A DNA stretch of 16,219 nucleotides from Rhodocyclales bacterium (lineage in GTDB: Bacteria > Pseudomonadota > Gammaproteobacteria > Burkholderiales > Rhodocyclaceae): NCBI GenBank assembly GCA_021286885.1, contig JAJTBM010000025.1, forward strand, positions 1 through 16,219, in the 5' to 3' direction. Shown piece after piece: positions 8,285 to 15,934 of the stretch. A program made the position numbers and the translations under genes. The notes under the pieces are model-generated. The model did not search any database, had not been told where the DNA came from, and worked only from the letters and a program-made list of their open reading frames with translations. The number at the start of each line of letters is the position of its first letter. The first letter of the stretch is position 1.

Positions 8285-9271
8285 TCAGATATTGAGGCCT
8301 GGAACCTTGGCCTCCACGGCCACCAGGGCCTTGGCTTCATGGAAATCCCTGGCACAGCCACTAGCCAGCAGGCAGCAAACCAGCTGATTGGCCAGGGGCA
8401 GAGGCAGGGGCAGATTTTCATCGAGCACCCGGCGTATCCACTGGGCAGTGACCCGGGCATCGGCTTCTTCAGGCAGATGCGGCAGGGACTTGATGCTGTC
8501 GTGCTCTGCTTCGAAGAGGGTCTGACAATCTCCCTCCTGAATGAGTTCAATGCGGGGACGACGCTTGGGATTGGCAAAGGGCTCCCCTTCCGTGGCCCGC
8601 AGCAGCAGGGCTGTCTGCCCCTTGTGCAGCAGTATTTCCCGCATCAGATCCAGATAGGGCGGATGGGTGGCTGCTGCCACCAGCACCCCTTGACCCTGGA
8701 AAGGATCCAGCATCTTCACCAGGCTATGGGCGCAGTTGCGCAAACCCAGCCGGGAACGCAAGGCCAGTTGCTCCGCCAACCCCGGCGAGAGGGCCGACAG
8801 GGGGACAAAGGCTAGTCCTTCCTGATCCAGGCTCTGCTGAGCCTGATGCAGGGAGGCGGCCGGCATCAGCCCCAGTTCCCGGAACACATGCCCGGAAGTC
8901 ACCCGACCATAACCCTCCAGGAGCCCGTGCACCAATACCGGCACGCCAAAGCGTTGCAGCAGCAGGGCCAGGAGGGGCGTCAGGTTAGCTCCCTTGCGGG
9001 CACCGTTGTAGGAAGGCAGGACCAGGGGCCGGATTTCCGTGGCAGGGCGACGCAGGCCATAGGCCCGGGTTTCGGCGGCCCGCAGGAAGCCCGACATTTC
9101 CTCCCGGGATTCACCCTTCATGCGCAGGGCAAGGATGATGGCCCCCAACTCCAGCTCCGGCACACCGCCATCCAGTATGGCGGCGTAGAGCTTTTCGGCG
9201 TCCTGTTCGGAGAGGTCGGCGGCGCCGCTGGTGCCGCGCCCGATCTCCTTGATGTACTGGGCAAAATTCAT
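8285..9271 (-). CDS. ybiB: TrpD-like nucleic-acid-binding protein YbiB
   Basis: A 328-residue member of the anthranilate phosphoribosyltransferase-like TrpD2/YbiB family. E. coli YbiB keeps the TrpD fold but binds nucleic acid rather than doing tryptophan synthesis. The N-terminal helical domain (about 1-70) contains ELGAIILALRMKGESREEM. The central domain has LVLPSYNGARKGANLTPLLALLLQRFGVPVLVHG, where TrpD would have its GTGGD phosphoribosyl-pyrophosphate loop and KHGN motif; both are altered. The frame is open upstream to 9403, but the ATG at 9271 is chosen because AAGGAGGAG precedes it closely and the conserved MNFAQYIKEIGRG starts there. No trp genes are nearby. It is in one operon with the chelatase. 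Confidence 0.9.
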   Translation of the reverse strand: MNFAQYIKEIGRGTSGAADLSEQDAEKLYAAILDGGVPELELGAIILALRMKGESREEMSGFLRAAETRAYGLRRPATEIRPLVLPSYNGARKGANLTPLLALLLQRFGVPVLVHGLLEGYGRVTSGHVFRELGLMPAASLHQAQQSLDQEGLAFVPLSALSPGLAEQLALRSRLGLRNCAHSLVKMLDPFQGQGVLVAAATHPPYLDLMREILLHKGQTALLLRATEGEPFANPKRRPRIELIQEGDCQTLFEAEHDSIKSLPHLPEEADARVTAQWIRRVLDENLPLPLPLANQLVCCLLASGCARDFHEAKALVAVEAKVPGLNI

Positions 9272-9305
9272 GGGCTCCTCCTTGATTTTATCCTGTGGCA
9301 GCAAT

Positions 9306-9320
9306 GCCGTTAGCAACGGC
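9306..9320. repeat. Short perfect inverted repeat upstream of ybiB
   Basis: GCCGTT-AGC-AACGGC forms a 6-bp dyad, 35 bases before the ybiB start. It has no T-run. It could be a regulator site or a 5' leader hairpin. I see no LexA-type CTG-N10-CAG box in this gap. Confidence 0.3.
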
Positions 9321-9374
9321 CGTGCCATGAAAAACCCCGTATTTTCGCTCCAGTGTGCGCCAAAACAGTGCAGC

Positions 9375-9400
9375 AAAAAAAACCCCGCGCCATGGCGGGG
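9375..9400 (-). terminator. Rho-independent terminator after sspB
   Basis: On the minus strand CCCCGC (9400-9395) and GCGGGG (9388-9383) form a stem with a 6-base loop, followed by eight Ts (9382-9375). It lies about 10 bases after the sspB stop and ends the petABC-sspAB stretch. Confidence 0.92.
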
Positions 9401-9410
9401 CATGAATCAC

Positions 9411-9833
9411 TCATTTGATGCGCTGTAGATGGGGGCGCCCGGCACTAGGCGGTGGGGGTTCCGGAGGATCCTCGGGGGTCTCGTCCTCCCGGGACGACAC
9501 CTCCTCCACTTCGAAGGCCATGCCGGCACCGTTCTCCCGGGCGTACACGGCAGCAACCCGGGCTATGGGCACGGAAATATCCCGCGCCACACCACCAAAA
9601 CGGGCCTGGAAACTCACCATGTCATTGCCCATCTGCAACTTGTTGGTGGCCTCCATACCGATGTTCAGGACGATCTGCCCGTCCTTGACGAACTCCATGG
9701 GAACGCGGCAAGAGCCATCCACCTCCACGGCCATGTAAGGCGTGAAACCGTTGTCGTTACACCACTCCCAGATGGCGCGAACCAGATAGGGCTTGGTGGA
9801 CGGAAGATCGGCAGGAGCTTGGCTGAAGTCCAT
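9411..9833 (-). CDS. sspB: SspB, ClpXP protease adaptor (specificity-enhancing factor)
   Basis: A 140-residue adaptor that delivers ssrA-tagged peptides to ClpXP. The N-terminal substrate-binding domain (about 10-112) includes KPYLVRAIWEWCNDNGFTPY and VPMEFVKDGQIVLNIG. A flexible acidic and proline-rich linker follows. The last eight residues, RPHLQRIK, match the ClpX-binding tail found at SspB C-termini. The ATG overlaps the sspA stop by one base (TAATG), showing translational coupling. Confidence 0.96.
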   Translation of the reverse strand: MDFSQAPADLPSTKPYLVRAIWEWCNDNGFTPYMAVEVDGSCRVPMEFVKDGQIVLNIGMEATNKLQMGNDMVSFQARFGGVARDISVPIARVAAVYARENGAGMAFEVEEVSSREDETPEDPPEPPPPSAGRPHLQRIK

Positions 9834-10429
9834 TACTTGCGCATCGCCTTTTCGGAGGGGGTCAGGGCATCGATGAAGCCCTGGCGGCTGAAGATGCGCT
9901 CGGCGTATTTCATCAGGGGCGCAGCAGCCTTGCCCAGATCAATGCCGTAGTGGTCCAGGCGCCACAGCAGGGGGGCCACCGCCACATCGAGCATGGAGAA
10001 ATCATCACCCAGCATGAACTTCTGCTTGCTGAAGATGGGGGTCAGTTCAGTCAGCCGGGCCGCGATTTCCTGGCGCGCCTTATCGGCGGCCTTGATGTTC
10101 TTTTCGATGGGCTCGATGAAGGAAAAGATTTCCCGCTCCATGCCGGACAGCAGTTGCCGGGCCCGGGCCCGCATGATGGGATCCGCCGGCATCAGTTGGG
10201 GATGGGGAAAACGCTCGTCAATGTACTCATTGATGATGTTGGGTTCGTACAGCACCAGGTCCCGCTCCACCAGCACCGGGACGCGGTTATGGGGATTGAT
10301 GACAGCCAGGTCTTCCGGCTTGTTAAACATATCCACATCAATGACCTGGAAATCCATGCCCTTTTCGAAAAGGACGATCCGGCAACGATGGCTGAAGGGA
10401 CAGGTGGTCCCGGAATAAAGGTTCATCAT
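9833..10429 (-). CDS. sspA: Stringent starvation protein A (GST-fold RNA polymerase-associated protein)
   Basis: A 198-residue glutathione S-transferase-fold protein that binds RNA polymerase and acts as a regulator in stationary phase and stress in E. coli and pathogens. The thioredoxin-like N-domain (about 1-78) has TTCPFSHRCRIVLFEKG and the cis-proline region NPHNRVPVLVERDL. FPHPQLMP (about 74-81) contains the PHP surface pocket of SspA. The helical C-domain ends LTPSEKAMRK, as in E. coli SspA. Two adjacent ATGs (10429, 10426) are possible; AGGT about 9-12 bases upstream fits either. It lies downstream of petC with a hairpin and T-run in between. Confidence 0.95.
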   Translation of the reverse strand: MMNLYSGTTCPFSHRCRIVLFEKGMDFQVIDVDMFNKPEDLAVINPHNRVPVLVERDLVLYEPNIINEYIDERFPHPQLMPADPIMRARARQLLSGMEREIFSFIEPIEKNIKAADKARQEIAARLTELTPIFSKQKFMLGDDFSMLDVAVAPLLWRLDHYGIDLGKAAAPLMKYAERIFSRQGFIDALTPSEKAMRK

Positions 10430-10442
10430 GGCAGCTTGACCT

Positions 10443-10486
10443 AAAAAGATTCGGCATCGCCCCCGGTTAACCAGGTGGCGATGCCG
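10443..10486 (-). terminator. Rho-independent terminator or attenuator between petC and sspA
   Basis: On the minus strand CGGCATCGCC (10486-10477) pairs perfectly with GGCGATGCCG (10461-10452), with a 15-base loop. AATC and five Ts follow (10447-10443). The sspA Shine-Dalgarno and ATG come immediately afterwards. Confidence 0.85.
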
Positions 10487-10504
10487 GTTTGAAGCAGAGG
10501 ATAC

Positions 10505-11224
10505 TTAGTGGATGTCTTTCCAGTATTCCTTCTTCAGGAGATAGGCGAGGACAAACAGAACGCCCAGGAACAGCAGGACGGCCACACCCAGTTGCTTGCG
10601 CAAGCCGGAGGTAGGCTCACCCATCCAGACCAGGAAGCCCACCAGATCGCGGATCTGGGTGTCGTACTCGGCAGGAGACAACTGGCCAGGAACAGCCAGC
10701 GTCAGCTTGTGGTCAGGCCCCAACACCTGCTCACCCTGCAGTTCATACAGGATGTGCGGCATGCCCACATTCGCAAACACCACGTTGTTCCACCCGGTGG
10801 GGCGCTTGTCGTCCCGGTAGAAGCTGCGCAGGTAGGTGTACAACCAGTCAGCACCGCTACCATCGGCGGAAGCACGGGCACGGGCGATCAGGGACAGATC
10901 CGGGGGAGCAGCGCCAAACCACTTCTTGGCGTCCTCAGGACGAATGGCGACCTTCATCTGCTCACCGATCTTGTCGGTGGTGAACATCAGGTTGTCCTTG
11001 ATCTGTTGCTCGGTGAGCCCCAGGTCCAGCAGCTTGTTGTAGCGCAAGGCGCTGGCACCATGGCAGTTCAAGCAATAGTTCACGAACAGCTTGGCGCCGT
11101 TTTGCAGGGCAGCCTTATCACCGGAGACATCGGGAGCCTTGTCCAGGTGTAGGGCGGCGCCCGCGGCAAACGCCAGGGTAGGCGCCAGCAGAAGGGCTGC
11201 AAACAGAGTTTTCAGGCTACGCAT
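10505..11224 (-). CDS. petC: Cytochrome c1 of the cytochrome bc1 complex
   Basis: A 239-residue c-type cytochrome that carries electrons from the Rieske protein to soluble cytochrome c. A signal peptide (about 1-21, ending AFA) leads to the periplasmic domain. The haem site is CLNCH (Cys51, Cys54, His55), and the axial methionine is probably Met155 in NVGMPHIL. A single C-terminal helix (about 211-230) followed by KKEYWKDIH anchors it. The start is 5 bases after the petB stop. Its Shine-Dalgarno is weak, so expression probably depends on translational coupling within petABC. Confidence 0.96.
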   Translation of the reverse strand: MRSLKTLFAALLLAPTLAFAAGAALHLDKAPDVSGDKAALQNGAKLFVNYCLNCHGASALRYNKLLDLGLTEQQIKDNLMFTTDKIGEQMKVAIRPEDAKKWFGAAPPDLSLIARARASADGSGADWLYTYLRSFYRDDKRPTGWNNVVFANVGMPHILYELQGEQVLGPDHKLTLAVPGQLSPAEYDTQIRDLVGFLVWMGEPTSGLRKQLGVAVLLFLGVLFVLAYLLKKEYWKDIH

Positions 11225-11229
11225 GGTTT

Positions 11230-12531
11230 TCAGTTCCAGGTGACCCTTTCCGGTTCGGGTTTGTACTTATCGATCTTGGAATACCAGGGCATCAGCAGGA
11301 AGAAGGCGAAGTAGATCACCGTGCACACCTGGGAAACCTTCTCACCCCAGTAGCTGGGAGCTTGCGTACCCAGATAACCGAGGATGAAGAAACAGATCAC
11401 GAAGGCAGTCAGGAAAGACTTGAAGATGGGACCACGGTAACGGATTGATTTCACCGGGGAACGATCCAGCCAGGGCAGGAAGGCAAACACCACCACGGAG
11501 GCGCCCATGCCCACCACACCCCAGAACTTGGCATCCAGGCCGAAGAAGTTCCAGACCATGGCACGCAGCACGGAGTAGTAAGGCGTGAAATACCACACCG
11601 GCGCAATGTGCGGAGGCGTCTTCAGGGGGTCAGCCGGGAAGAAGTTGTTGTATTCCAGGAAGTAACCGCCACCCTCAGGGGCAAAGAACACCACCAGGGA
11701 GAAGACCATCAGGAAAACCACCACGCCCACGATATCCTTGACCGTGTAGTAGGGATGGAAAGGAATGCCGTCCAGGGGAATGCCGTTCTCGTCCTTCTTC
11801 TTCTTGATTTCCACACCGTCGGGGTTGTTCGAGCCGACTTCGTGCAGGGCCAGGATGTGGGCTGCGATCAGGCCGATCAGCACCAGGGGAATGGCGATGA
11901 CGTGGAAGGAGAAGAACCGGTTCAAGGTCGCGTCACCGATGACGAAGTCACCGCGCACCCAGATGGAGAGCGGCTCACCGATCAGGGGAATGGCACCAAA
12001 CAGGTTCACGATCACCTGGGCGCCCCAGAAGGACATTTGTCCCCAGGGCAGCAGGTAACCGAAGAAGGCCTCGGCCATCAGGCACAGGAAGATCAGCACG
12101 CCGAACACCCAGATCAGTTCGCGGGGCTGACGATAGGAACCGTACAGCAGGCCCCGGAACATGTGCAGATAAACCACGATGAAGAAGGCAGAAGCGCCAG
12201 TGGAGTGCATGTAGCGCACCAGCCAGCCCCAGGGCACATCACGCATGATGTACTCGACGCTGGCGAAGGCCACGGGAATGCCGGCAGCGTTCAGGGATGC
12301 GTCAGGCTTGTAATGCATGACCAGGAAAATACCGGTCACGATCTGGATCACCAGCACCAAGAGGGCCAGGGAACCGAAGAAGTACCAGAAATTGAAGTTC
12401 TTGGGCGCGTAGTATTCGGACAGGTGCCCCTTCCACATGGCAGTGGCGGGGAAACGGGCGTCCACCCACTCCAGCAGGTTGCCCGGCAGGGAACCGTCGG
12501 ATTTGTATTTTTCGAAATTGGTATTAGCCAT
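11230..12531 (-). CDS. petB: Cytochrome b of the cytochrome bc1 complex
   Basis: A 433-residue full-length (unsplit) cytochrome b with about eight membrane helices, carrying the quinol oxidation (Qo) and quinone reduction (Qi) sites. The four haem ligands are seen as two pairs: His109/His123 and His210/His225. The Qo loop reads PVWYFTPYYSVLRA at 311-324, where the common form is PEWY, so the glutamate is replaced by valine. A charged insertion EIKKKKDENG (241-250) precedes helix E. The start follows the petA stop by 2 bases, with GGGGG as Shine-Dalgarno inside the petA end. Confidence 0.97.
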   Translation of the reverse strand: MANTNFEKYKSDGSLPGNLLEWVDARFPATAMWKGHLSEYYAPKNFNFWYFFGSLALLVLVIQIVTGIFLVMHYKPDASLNAAGIPVAFASVEYIMRDVPWGWLVRYMHSTGASAFFIVVYLHMFRGLLYGSYRQPRELIWVFGVLIFLCLMAEAFFGYLLPWGQMSFWGAQVIVNLFGAIPLIGEPLSIWVRGDFVIGDATLNRFFSFHVIAIPLVLIGLIAAHILALHEVGSNNPDGVEIKKKKDENGIPLDGIPFHPYYTVKDIVGVVVFLMVFSLVVFFAPEGGGYFLEYNNFFPADPLKTPPHIAPVWYFTPYYSVLRAMVWNFFGLDAKFWGVVGMGASVVVFAFLPWLDRSPVKSIRYRGPIFKSFLTAFVICFFILGYLGTQAPSYWGEKVSQVCTVIYFAFFLLMPWYSKIDKYKPEPERVTWN

Positions 12532-12533
12532 GC

Positions 12534-13130
12534 TTAAGCCCCCTTCTTATCTTCGCCGATGAGGATGCGGGTATCGGAGAGATACATGTGCGGCGGGATT
12601 TCCAGATTGGTCGGCGCAGGCTTGGCCTTGAAAACACGACCAGCCAGGTCAAAGGTGGAACCGTGACAGGGGCAAAGGAAGCCGCCCTTCCAGTCAGGGG
12701 TCATGCCTTCATCAACACCGGGCTTGAACTTGGAGGTAGGAGAACACCCCAGGTGGGTACAGATACCCACGGTCACCAATATTTCGGGCTTGATGGAGCG
12801 GTGCTCGTTCTTGCAATACTCGGGCTGTTGCTTGCGATCGGACTGGGGATCAGCGACCTCGCCATCCAACTGCGGCAAGGTATCCAGCATGGCCTGGGTA
12901 CGGTTGATGATCCAGACAGGCTTGCCCCGCCATTCTACGGTTACCATCTGCCCGGGTTCGAGCTTGCTGATATCCACTTCGACCGGAGCCCCTGCCGCCT
13001 TGGCCCGCTCGGACGGGAGCATGGTAGACACGAACGGCACCAGGACCGCCAACGCACCCGCACCCCCGACCGCAGCAGTAGCGACGATCAATCGCCGCCT
13101 GCCGCAGTCCATTTTTCCTTCTTTGCTCAT
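12534..13130 (-). CDS. petA: Rieske iron-sulfur subunit of the cytochrome bc1 complex
   Basis: A 198-residue [2Fe-2S] protein with one N-terminal helix. The N-terminus has a Tat-like signal (GRRRLIV, then a hydrophobic helix about 14-34) and the hinge LPSERAKAAGAPVEVDISKL. Cluster ligands are CTHLGC (Cys124, His126, Cys129) and CPCHGS (Cys153, Cys155, His156). The residue after GST is Phe160, where many Rieske proteins have tyrosine. The frame is open upstream to 13196, but that would lie across the promoter. The ATG at 13130 has a poor Shine-Dalgarno; a second ATG at 13112 has AGAAGGA and would give MDCGRRRLIV, so the start is uncertain by 6 residues. First gene of petABC. Confidence 0.95.
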   Translation of the reverse strand: MSKEGKMDCGRRRLIVATAAVGGAGALAVLVPFVSTMLPSERAKAAGAPVEVDISKLEPGQMVTVEWRGKPVWIINRTQAMLDTLPQLDGEVADPQSDRKQQPEYCKNEHRSIKPEILVTVGICTHLGCSPTSKFKPGVDEGMTPDWKGGFLCPCHGSTFDLAGRVFKAKPAPTNLEIPPHMYLSDTRILIGEDKKGA

Positions 13131-13173
13131 AGCGCTGATCCCTAACGTTAAACCAGATAAACCAAACTTATTG

Positions 13174-13203
13174 ATTATACGCCAAGCAAACCCCACATGT
13201 AAA
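13174..13203 (-). promoter_or_regulatory. Sigma70-type promoter of petABC
   Basis: On the minus strand, TTTACA (13203-13198) and a consensus TATAAT (13179-13174) are separated by 18 bp in the 84-bp gap between recR and petA. This is the best promoter match I found in the window. The leader would be about 37 bases. Confidence 0.75.
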
Positions 13204-13214
13204 AAGGGCTTTCC

Positions 13215-13814
13215 TCACTCGTCGACGGTTCTACGCTCCCGGAATGCCTGGGCCAGAGTACCTGGGTCCACGAACTCCAACTCCCCTCCAACCGGAACCC
13301 CCCTGGCCAACCGGCTGACCCTTATGCCTTTCTCGGCCAGCAAGGTGGTCAGGTAATGGGCCGTAGCCTCGCCTTCATTGGTGTAATTAGTCGCGAGAAC
13401 GACTTCCTTGACCACACCATCCAGCACCCTCTCCATCAGCTTTTCCAGCCCCAACTGTCTGGGCCCCATGCCATCCAGGGGAGAAACCCGACCCATGAGC
13501 ACGTAGTACAAACCCTGGTAAGCCAGGGTCTGCTCCATCATGTTCATGTCCACCGGAGTTTCGACGATGCACAGGAGGGAAGCATCCCTCTTGGGCGAGC
13601 TGCAGCGGTCACAGATGTCCTGCTCGGAAAAGGTGTTACACCGCTGACAGTGGCGCACTCCCTCCAGGGCATGATTGAGGGCTGCCACCAGCTGGAGAGC
13701 GCCTTTTCGATCGTGCTGTAACAGATGGTAGGCCATGCGCTGGGCCGACTTGGGGCCCACGCCAGGCAAACAGCGAAGGGCCTGGATCAGGCCCTCGAGT
13801 GCACTTGGCGTCAC
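13215..13814 (-). CDS. recR: Recombination mediator protein RecR
   Basis: A 199-residue protein that, with RecO and RecF, loads RecA at gaps in DNA. In order it has a helix-hairpin-helix ([17 protein letters not shown], 16-32), a four-cysteine zinc finger (Cys56, Cys59, Cys68, Cys71), a Toprim domain (about 80-175, starting [10 protein letters not shown]) and the C-terminal [22 protein letters not shown]. It starts with GTG at 13814, 4 bases after the ybaB stop. Length and motif order match the family. Last gene of the dnaX-ybaB-recR set. Confidence 0.97.
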   Translation of the reverse strand: MTPSALEGLIQALRCLPGVGPKSAQRMAYHLLQHDRKGALQLVAALNHALEGVRHCQRCNTFSEQDICDRCSSPKRDASLLCIVETPVDMNMMEQTLAYQGLYYVLMGRVSPLDGMGPRQLGLEKLMERVLDGVVKEVVLATNYTNEGEATAHYLTTLLAEKGIRVSRLARGVPVGGELEFVDPGTLAQAFRERRTVDE

Positions 13815-13818
13815 GGCA

Positions 13819-14142
13819 TCAGAACGGCAACTTGAAGCCGGGGGGAAGATTCAGGCCGGCAGTAAATCCAGCCATACGCTCCTTGCTCACGGCCTCGCCC
13901 CGGCGAACAGCATCATTGAAGGCAGCAGCGAGAAGATCTTCCAGCATCTCCTTGTCATCCATGACGGAAGGATCAATGCTGACCCGCCGCACATCATGGC
14001 TGCAGGTCATGACCACCTTCACCATTCCCGCGCCAGCCTGCCCCTCCACTTCCAGCAATGCCAGCTCTTCCTGGGCCTTGGCCATATTGGCCTGCATGGC
14101 CTGGGCCTGTTTCATCAAGCCCGCGATCCCGCCTTTCATCAT
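13819..14142 (-). CDS. ybaB: YbaB/EbfC nucleoid-associated protein
   Basis: A small DNA-binding nucleoid-associated protein, 107 residues from the chosen start, that acts as a dimer. It begins [20 protein letters not shown], a helical coiled segment, followed by [32 protein letters not shown] and the C-terminal [12 protein letters not shown], all typical of betaproteobacterial YbaB. An ATG at 14148 would add two residues (MQ), but the AGGAG at 14152-14156 is 9 bases from the 14142 ATG and only 3 from that at 14148. It sits between dnaX and recR, the usual order. Confidence 0.95.
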   Translation of the reverse strand: MMKGGIAGLMKQAQAMQANMAKAQEELALLEVEGQAGAGMVKVVMTCSHDVRRVSIDPSVMDDKEMLEDLLAAAFNDAVRRGEAVSKERMAGFTAGLNLPPGFKLPF

Positions 14143-14157
14143 TTGCATGCACTCCTG

Positions 14158-15792
14158 TCAATCAATAGGTTTGATAGATGCTTCCACCAGGGAAGCGTCA
14201 AAGGTTTCAATTGCATCACGCACAAAGGGATCCGCCTCTATGGCCGCGATGGCCATCTCCTGGCGCTCACGCCGGTGCTGTTCGGCAGCCTGGGCCGGGG
14301 TAGCCCGTGCCACCTCGGTAACTTCTATGCGCAATTGCACGTCCTGGCCCAAGCGCTCGGCCAAGGCCTGCTGCAGCTTGTCCTGGGCCGGCTTGAAAAG
14401 CAGATGCCGATGGGCTGGAGACAATTGCAAGAGACACTGGACTCCCTCGCGGCTCACGAGATCACAGTGCTGCGCCAGTTCCCGGGCCATGCCACTCACA
14501 TTCAGCGTGGACACCAGCGCATGCCAATCCTGATTCACATCCAGAACCGTGGGAGCTTGAGAAGCCGGAGTTAGCGCATCCGCCCCAGGAGCAGCCCGGG
14601 GCGGTTCCTGGGCCCGGGAAAGCACTGCGGCAGCGCCAGCGCTCACACTATCCGCCAAGGCCCGACGCCCGGCCGCTGCAACCGGCCTAGATAGCCCCTC
14701 CTCCTGCCCCACGGGCGCAAAGGCCAGCAGGCGCAGCAACACCATCACAAAACCGCTGTACTCGTCGGGAGCCAGGGGCAACTCCTGGCGCCCCAGCGTT
14801 GCAATCTGATAGGCCAGCTGAATGAAGTCCGGAGAAAAGTCCCGTGCCAGGCGTACCAGACGCTCTCTCGCAGTGGAATCCGCCGTTTCCATGCCAGGAA
14901 CCAATTGCAGTACCTGCAGCCGGGTCAGCAATACCGCCAACTCCTGCAGAGCATTGGCACAGGACAAACTGCGCCCCTGAATGTCTTCTGCTATGGCGAG
15001 CATCCTGGCGCCATCACCCTGGGCCAAAGCCTCGAGAATATCCAGCAGATAGGCGGCATCCACGGTCCCGAGCATGTCCCGCACTAACCCGGCCTCCAAC
15101 CGCCCGGCGCCATGGGCTATGGCCTGATCCAGCAGGGAAAGGGCATCGCGCATGCTGCCCGATGCCGCCCGAGCGAGGGCATGCAAGGCTTCTGGCTCGA
15201 ACGCGATATCCTCTGCGCCAAGAATACGGCCCATATGCTCCACGATGGAGGGAACCGGCATCTGCTTGAGATTGAACTGCAGACAGCGCGACAGGACCGT
15301 GACCGGTATTTTTTGCGGGTCAGTGGTTGCCAGAATGAATTTCACATGTTCCGGCGGCTCTTCCAGCGTCTTGAGCATGGCATTGAAGGCCGACGTGGAA
15401 AGCATGTGTACTTCGTCAATGACGTACACCTTGTAACGCCCCCGGGTTGGGGCATATACGGCATTTTCCAGCAACTGCCGCATCTCCTCGACCCGCGTGT
15501 TGGTGGCCGCATCCACCTCAAGCAAATCCACAAAACGACCAGCATCGATCTCCTGGCAGGCAGAGCAATGCCCACAGGGATTAGCGCTGACTCCGGTCTC
15601 GCAGTTCAGTGACTTGGCCAGGATGCGGGCAATGGTGGTCTTGCCGACACCGCGGGTACCAGTGAAGAGATAGGCATGGTGCAGGCGCCTCTCGTTCAGC
15701 GCATGAGTCAGTGCCCTGACCACATGCTCCTGCCCTACCAATGTCGAGAAATTACGAGGACGCCACTTTCGGGCAAGAACCTGATAGCCCAT
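14158..15792 (-). CDS. dnaX: DNA polymerase III subunit tau (DnaX)
   Basis: A 544-residue clamp-loader ATPase of the DNA polymerase III holoenzyme. The AAA+ domain has Walker A GTRGVGKT (45-52), zinc ligands Cys64, Cys73, Cys76 and Cys79, Walker B DEVH (126-129), sensor TTDPQ (156-160) and the SRC arginine finger (168-170). A helical domain follows, then a Pro/Ala-rich linker (about 385-420) and a C-terminal tau-specific domain. It is shorter than E. coli tau (643). No A-rich slippery site with stem-loop is visible at the linker, so a programmed frameshift to gamma is not supported. The ORF is open to 15843, but MGYQVLARKWRP at 15792 is the conserved start. Its Shine-Dalgarno is weak. Confidence 0.96.
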   Translation of the reverse strand: MGYQVLARKWRPRNFSTLVGQEHVVRALTHALNERRLHHAYLFTGTRGVGKTTIARILAKSLNCETGVSANPCGHCSACQEIDAGRFVDLLEVDAATNTRVEEMRQLLENAVYAPTRGRYKVYVIDEVHMLSTSAFNAMLKTLEEPPEHVKFILATTDPQKIPVTVLSRCLQFNLKQMPVPSIVEHMGRILGAEDIAFEPEALHALARAASGSMRDALSLLDQAIAHGAGRLEAGLVRDMLGTVDAAYLLDILEALAQGDGARMLAIAEDIQGRSLSCANALQELAVLLTRLQVLQLVPGMETADSTARERLVRLARDFSPDFIQLAYQIATLGRQELPLAPDEYSGFVMVLLRLLAFAPVGQEEGLSRPVAAAGRRALADSVSAGAAAVLSRAQEPPRAAPGADALTPASQAPTVLDVNQDWHALVSTLNVSGMARELAQHCDLVSREGVQCLLQLSPAHRHLLFKPAQDKLQQALAERLGQDVQLRIEVTEVARATPAQAAEQHRRERQEMAIAAIEADPFVRDAIETFDASLVEASIKPID

Positions 15793-15806
15793 GCACTCAG
15801 ATCCAG

Positions 15807-15822
15807 AGAAGAAAAAGAAAGT
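15807..15822 (-). terminator. U-rich tail after ffs (probable partial terminator)
   Basis: The closing helix of the SRP RNA is followed on the minus strand by a pyrimidine-rich tract, ACTTTCTTTTTCTTCT. This resembles a rho-independent terminator that uses the SRP RNA helix as its stem. It is not a pure T-run, so some readthrough into dnaX, which starts about 15 bases later, is likely. Confidence 0.5.
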
Positions 15823-15919
15823 GGCGAGCCTAACCCCCGGCACTTGCAGATAATGGCTGTGGCTGCTTCCTTCCGGACCTGACCAGATTCACCACCCTGC
15901 AATGCGGGGAGACCCGCCG
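15823..15919 (-). ncRNA. ffs: 4.5S RNA, small bacterial signal recognition particle RNA
   Basis: The minus strand contains the diagnostic core GGTCAGGTCCGGAAGGAAGC and then AGCC, forming the GGAA tetraloop hairpin and asymmetric loop that bind Ffh. The 5' side (GGCGGGTCTCCCCGCATTGC) and 3' side (TGCAAGTGCCGGGGGTTAGG) fold back on each other in the same order as in E. coli 4.5S RNA, closed by GGCG/CGCC. Length of about 97 matches the small SRP class. Ends are estimated to within a few bases. It works with Ffh and FtsY in co-translational membrane targeting. Confidence 0.94.
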
Positions 15920-15925
15920 GGGACG

Positions 15926-15934
15926 ATTCTATCA
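15926..15934 (-). promoter_or_regulatory. Extended -10 promoter element of ffs
   Basis: The minus strand reads TGATAGAAT, an extended -10 (TGN plus TAGAAT), 6 bases before the estimated RNA 5' end. The upstream -35 region is poor, which is common for extended -10 promoters. Confidence 0.6.

Noticed and set aside
15307..15316. A6 run in dnaX as a slippery site
   Set aside because: Codons CAA AAA ATA do not form an X-XXY-YYZ heptamer in the zero frame, and the position lies in the catalytic domain rather than at the domain III/IV boundary.
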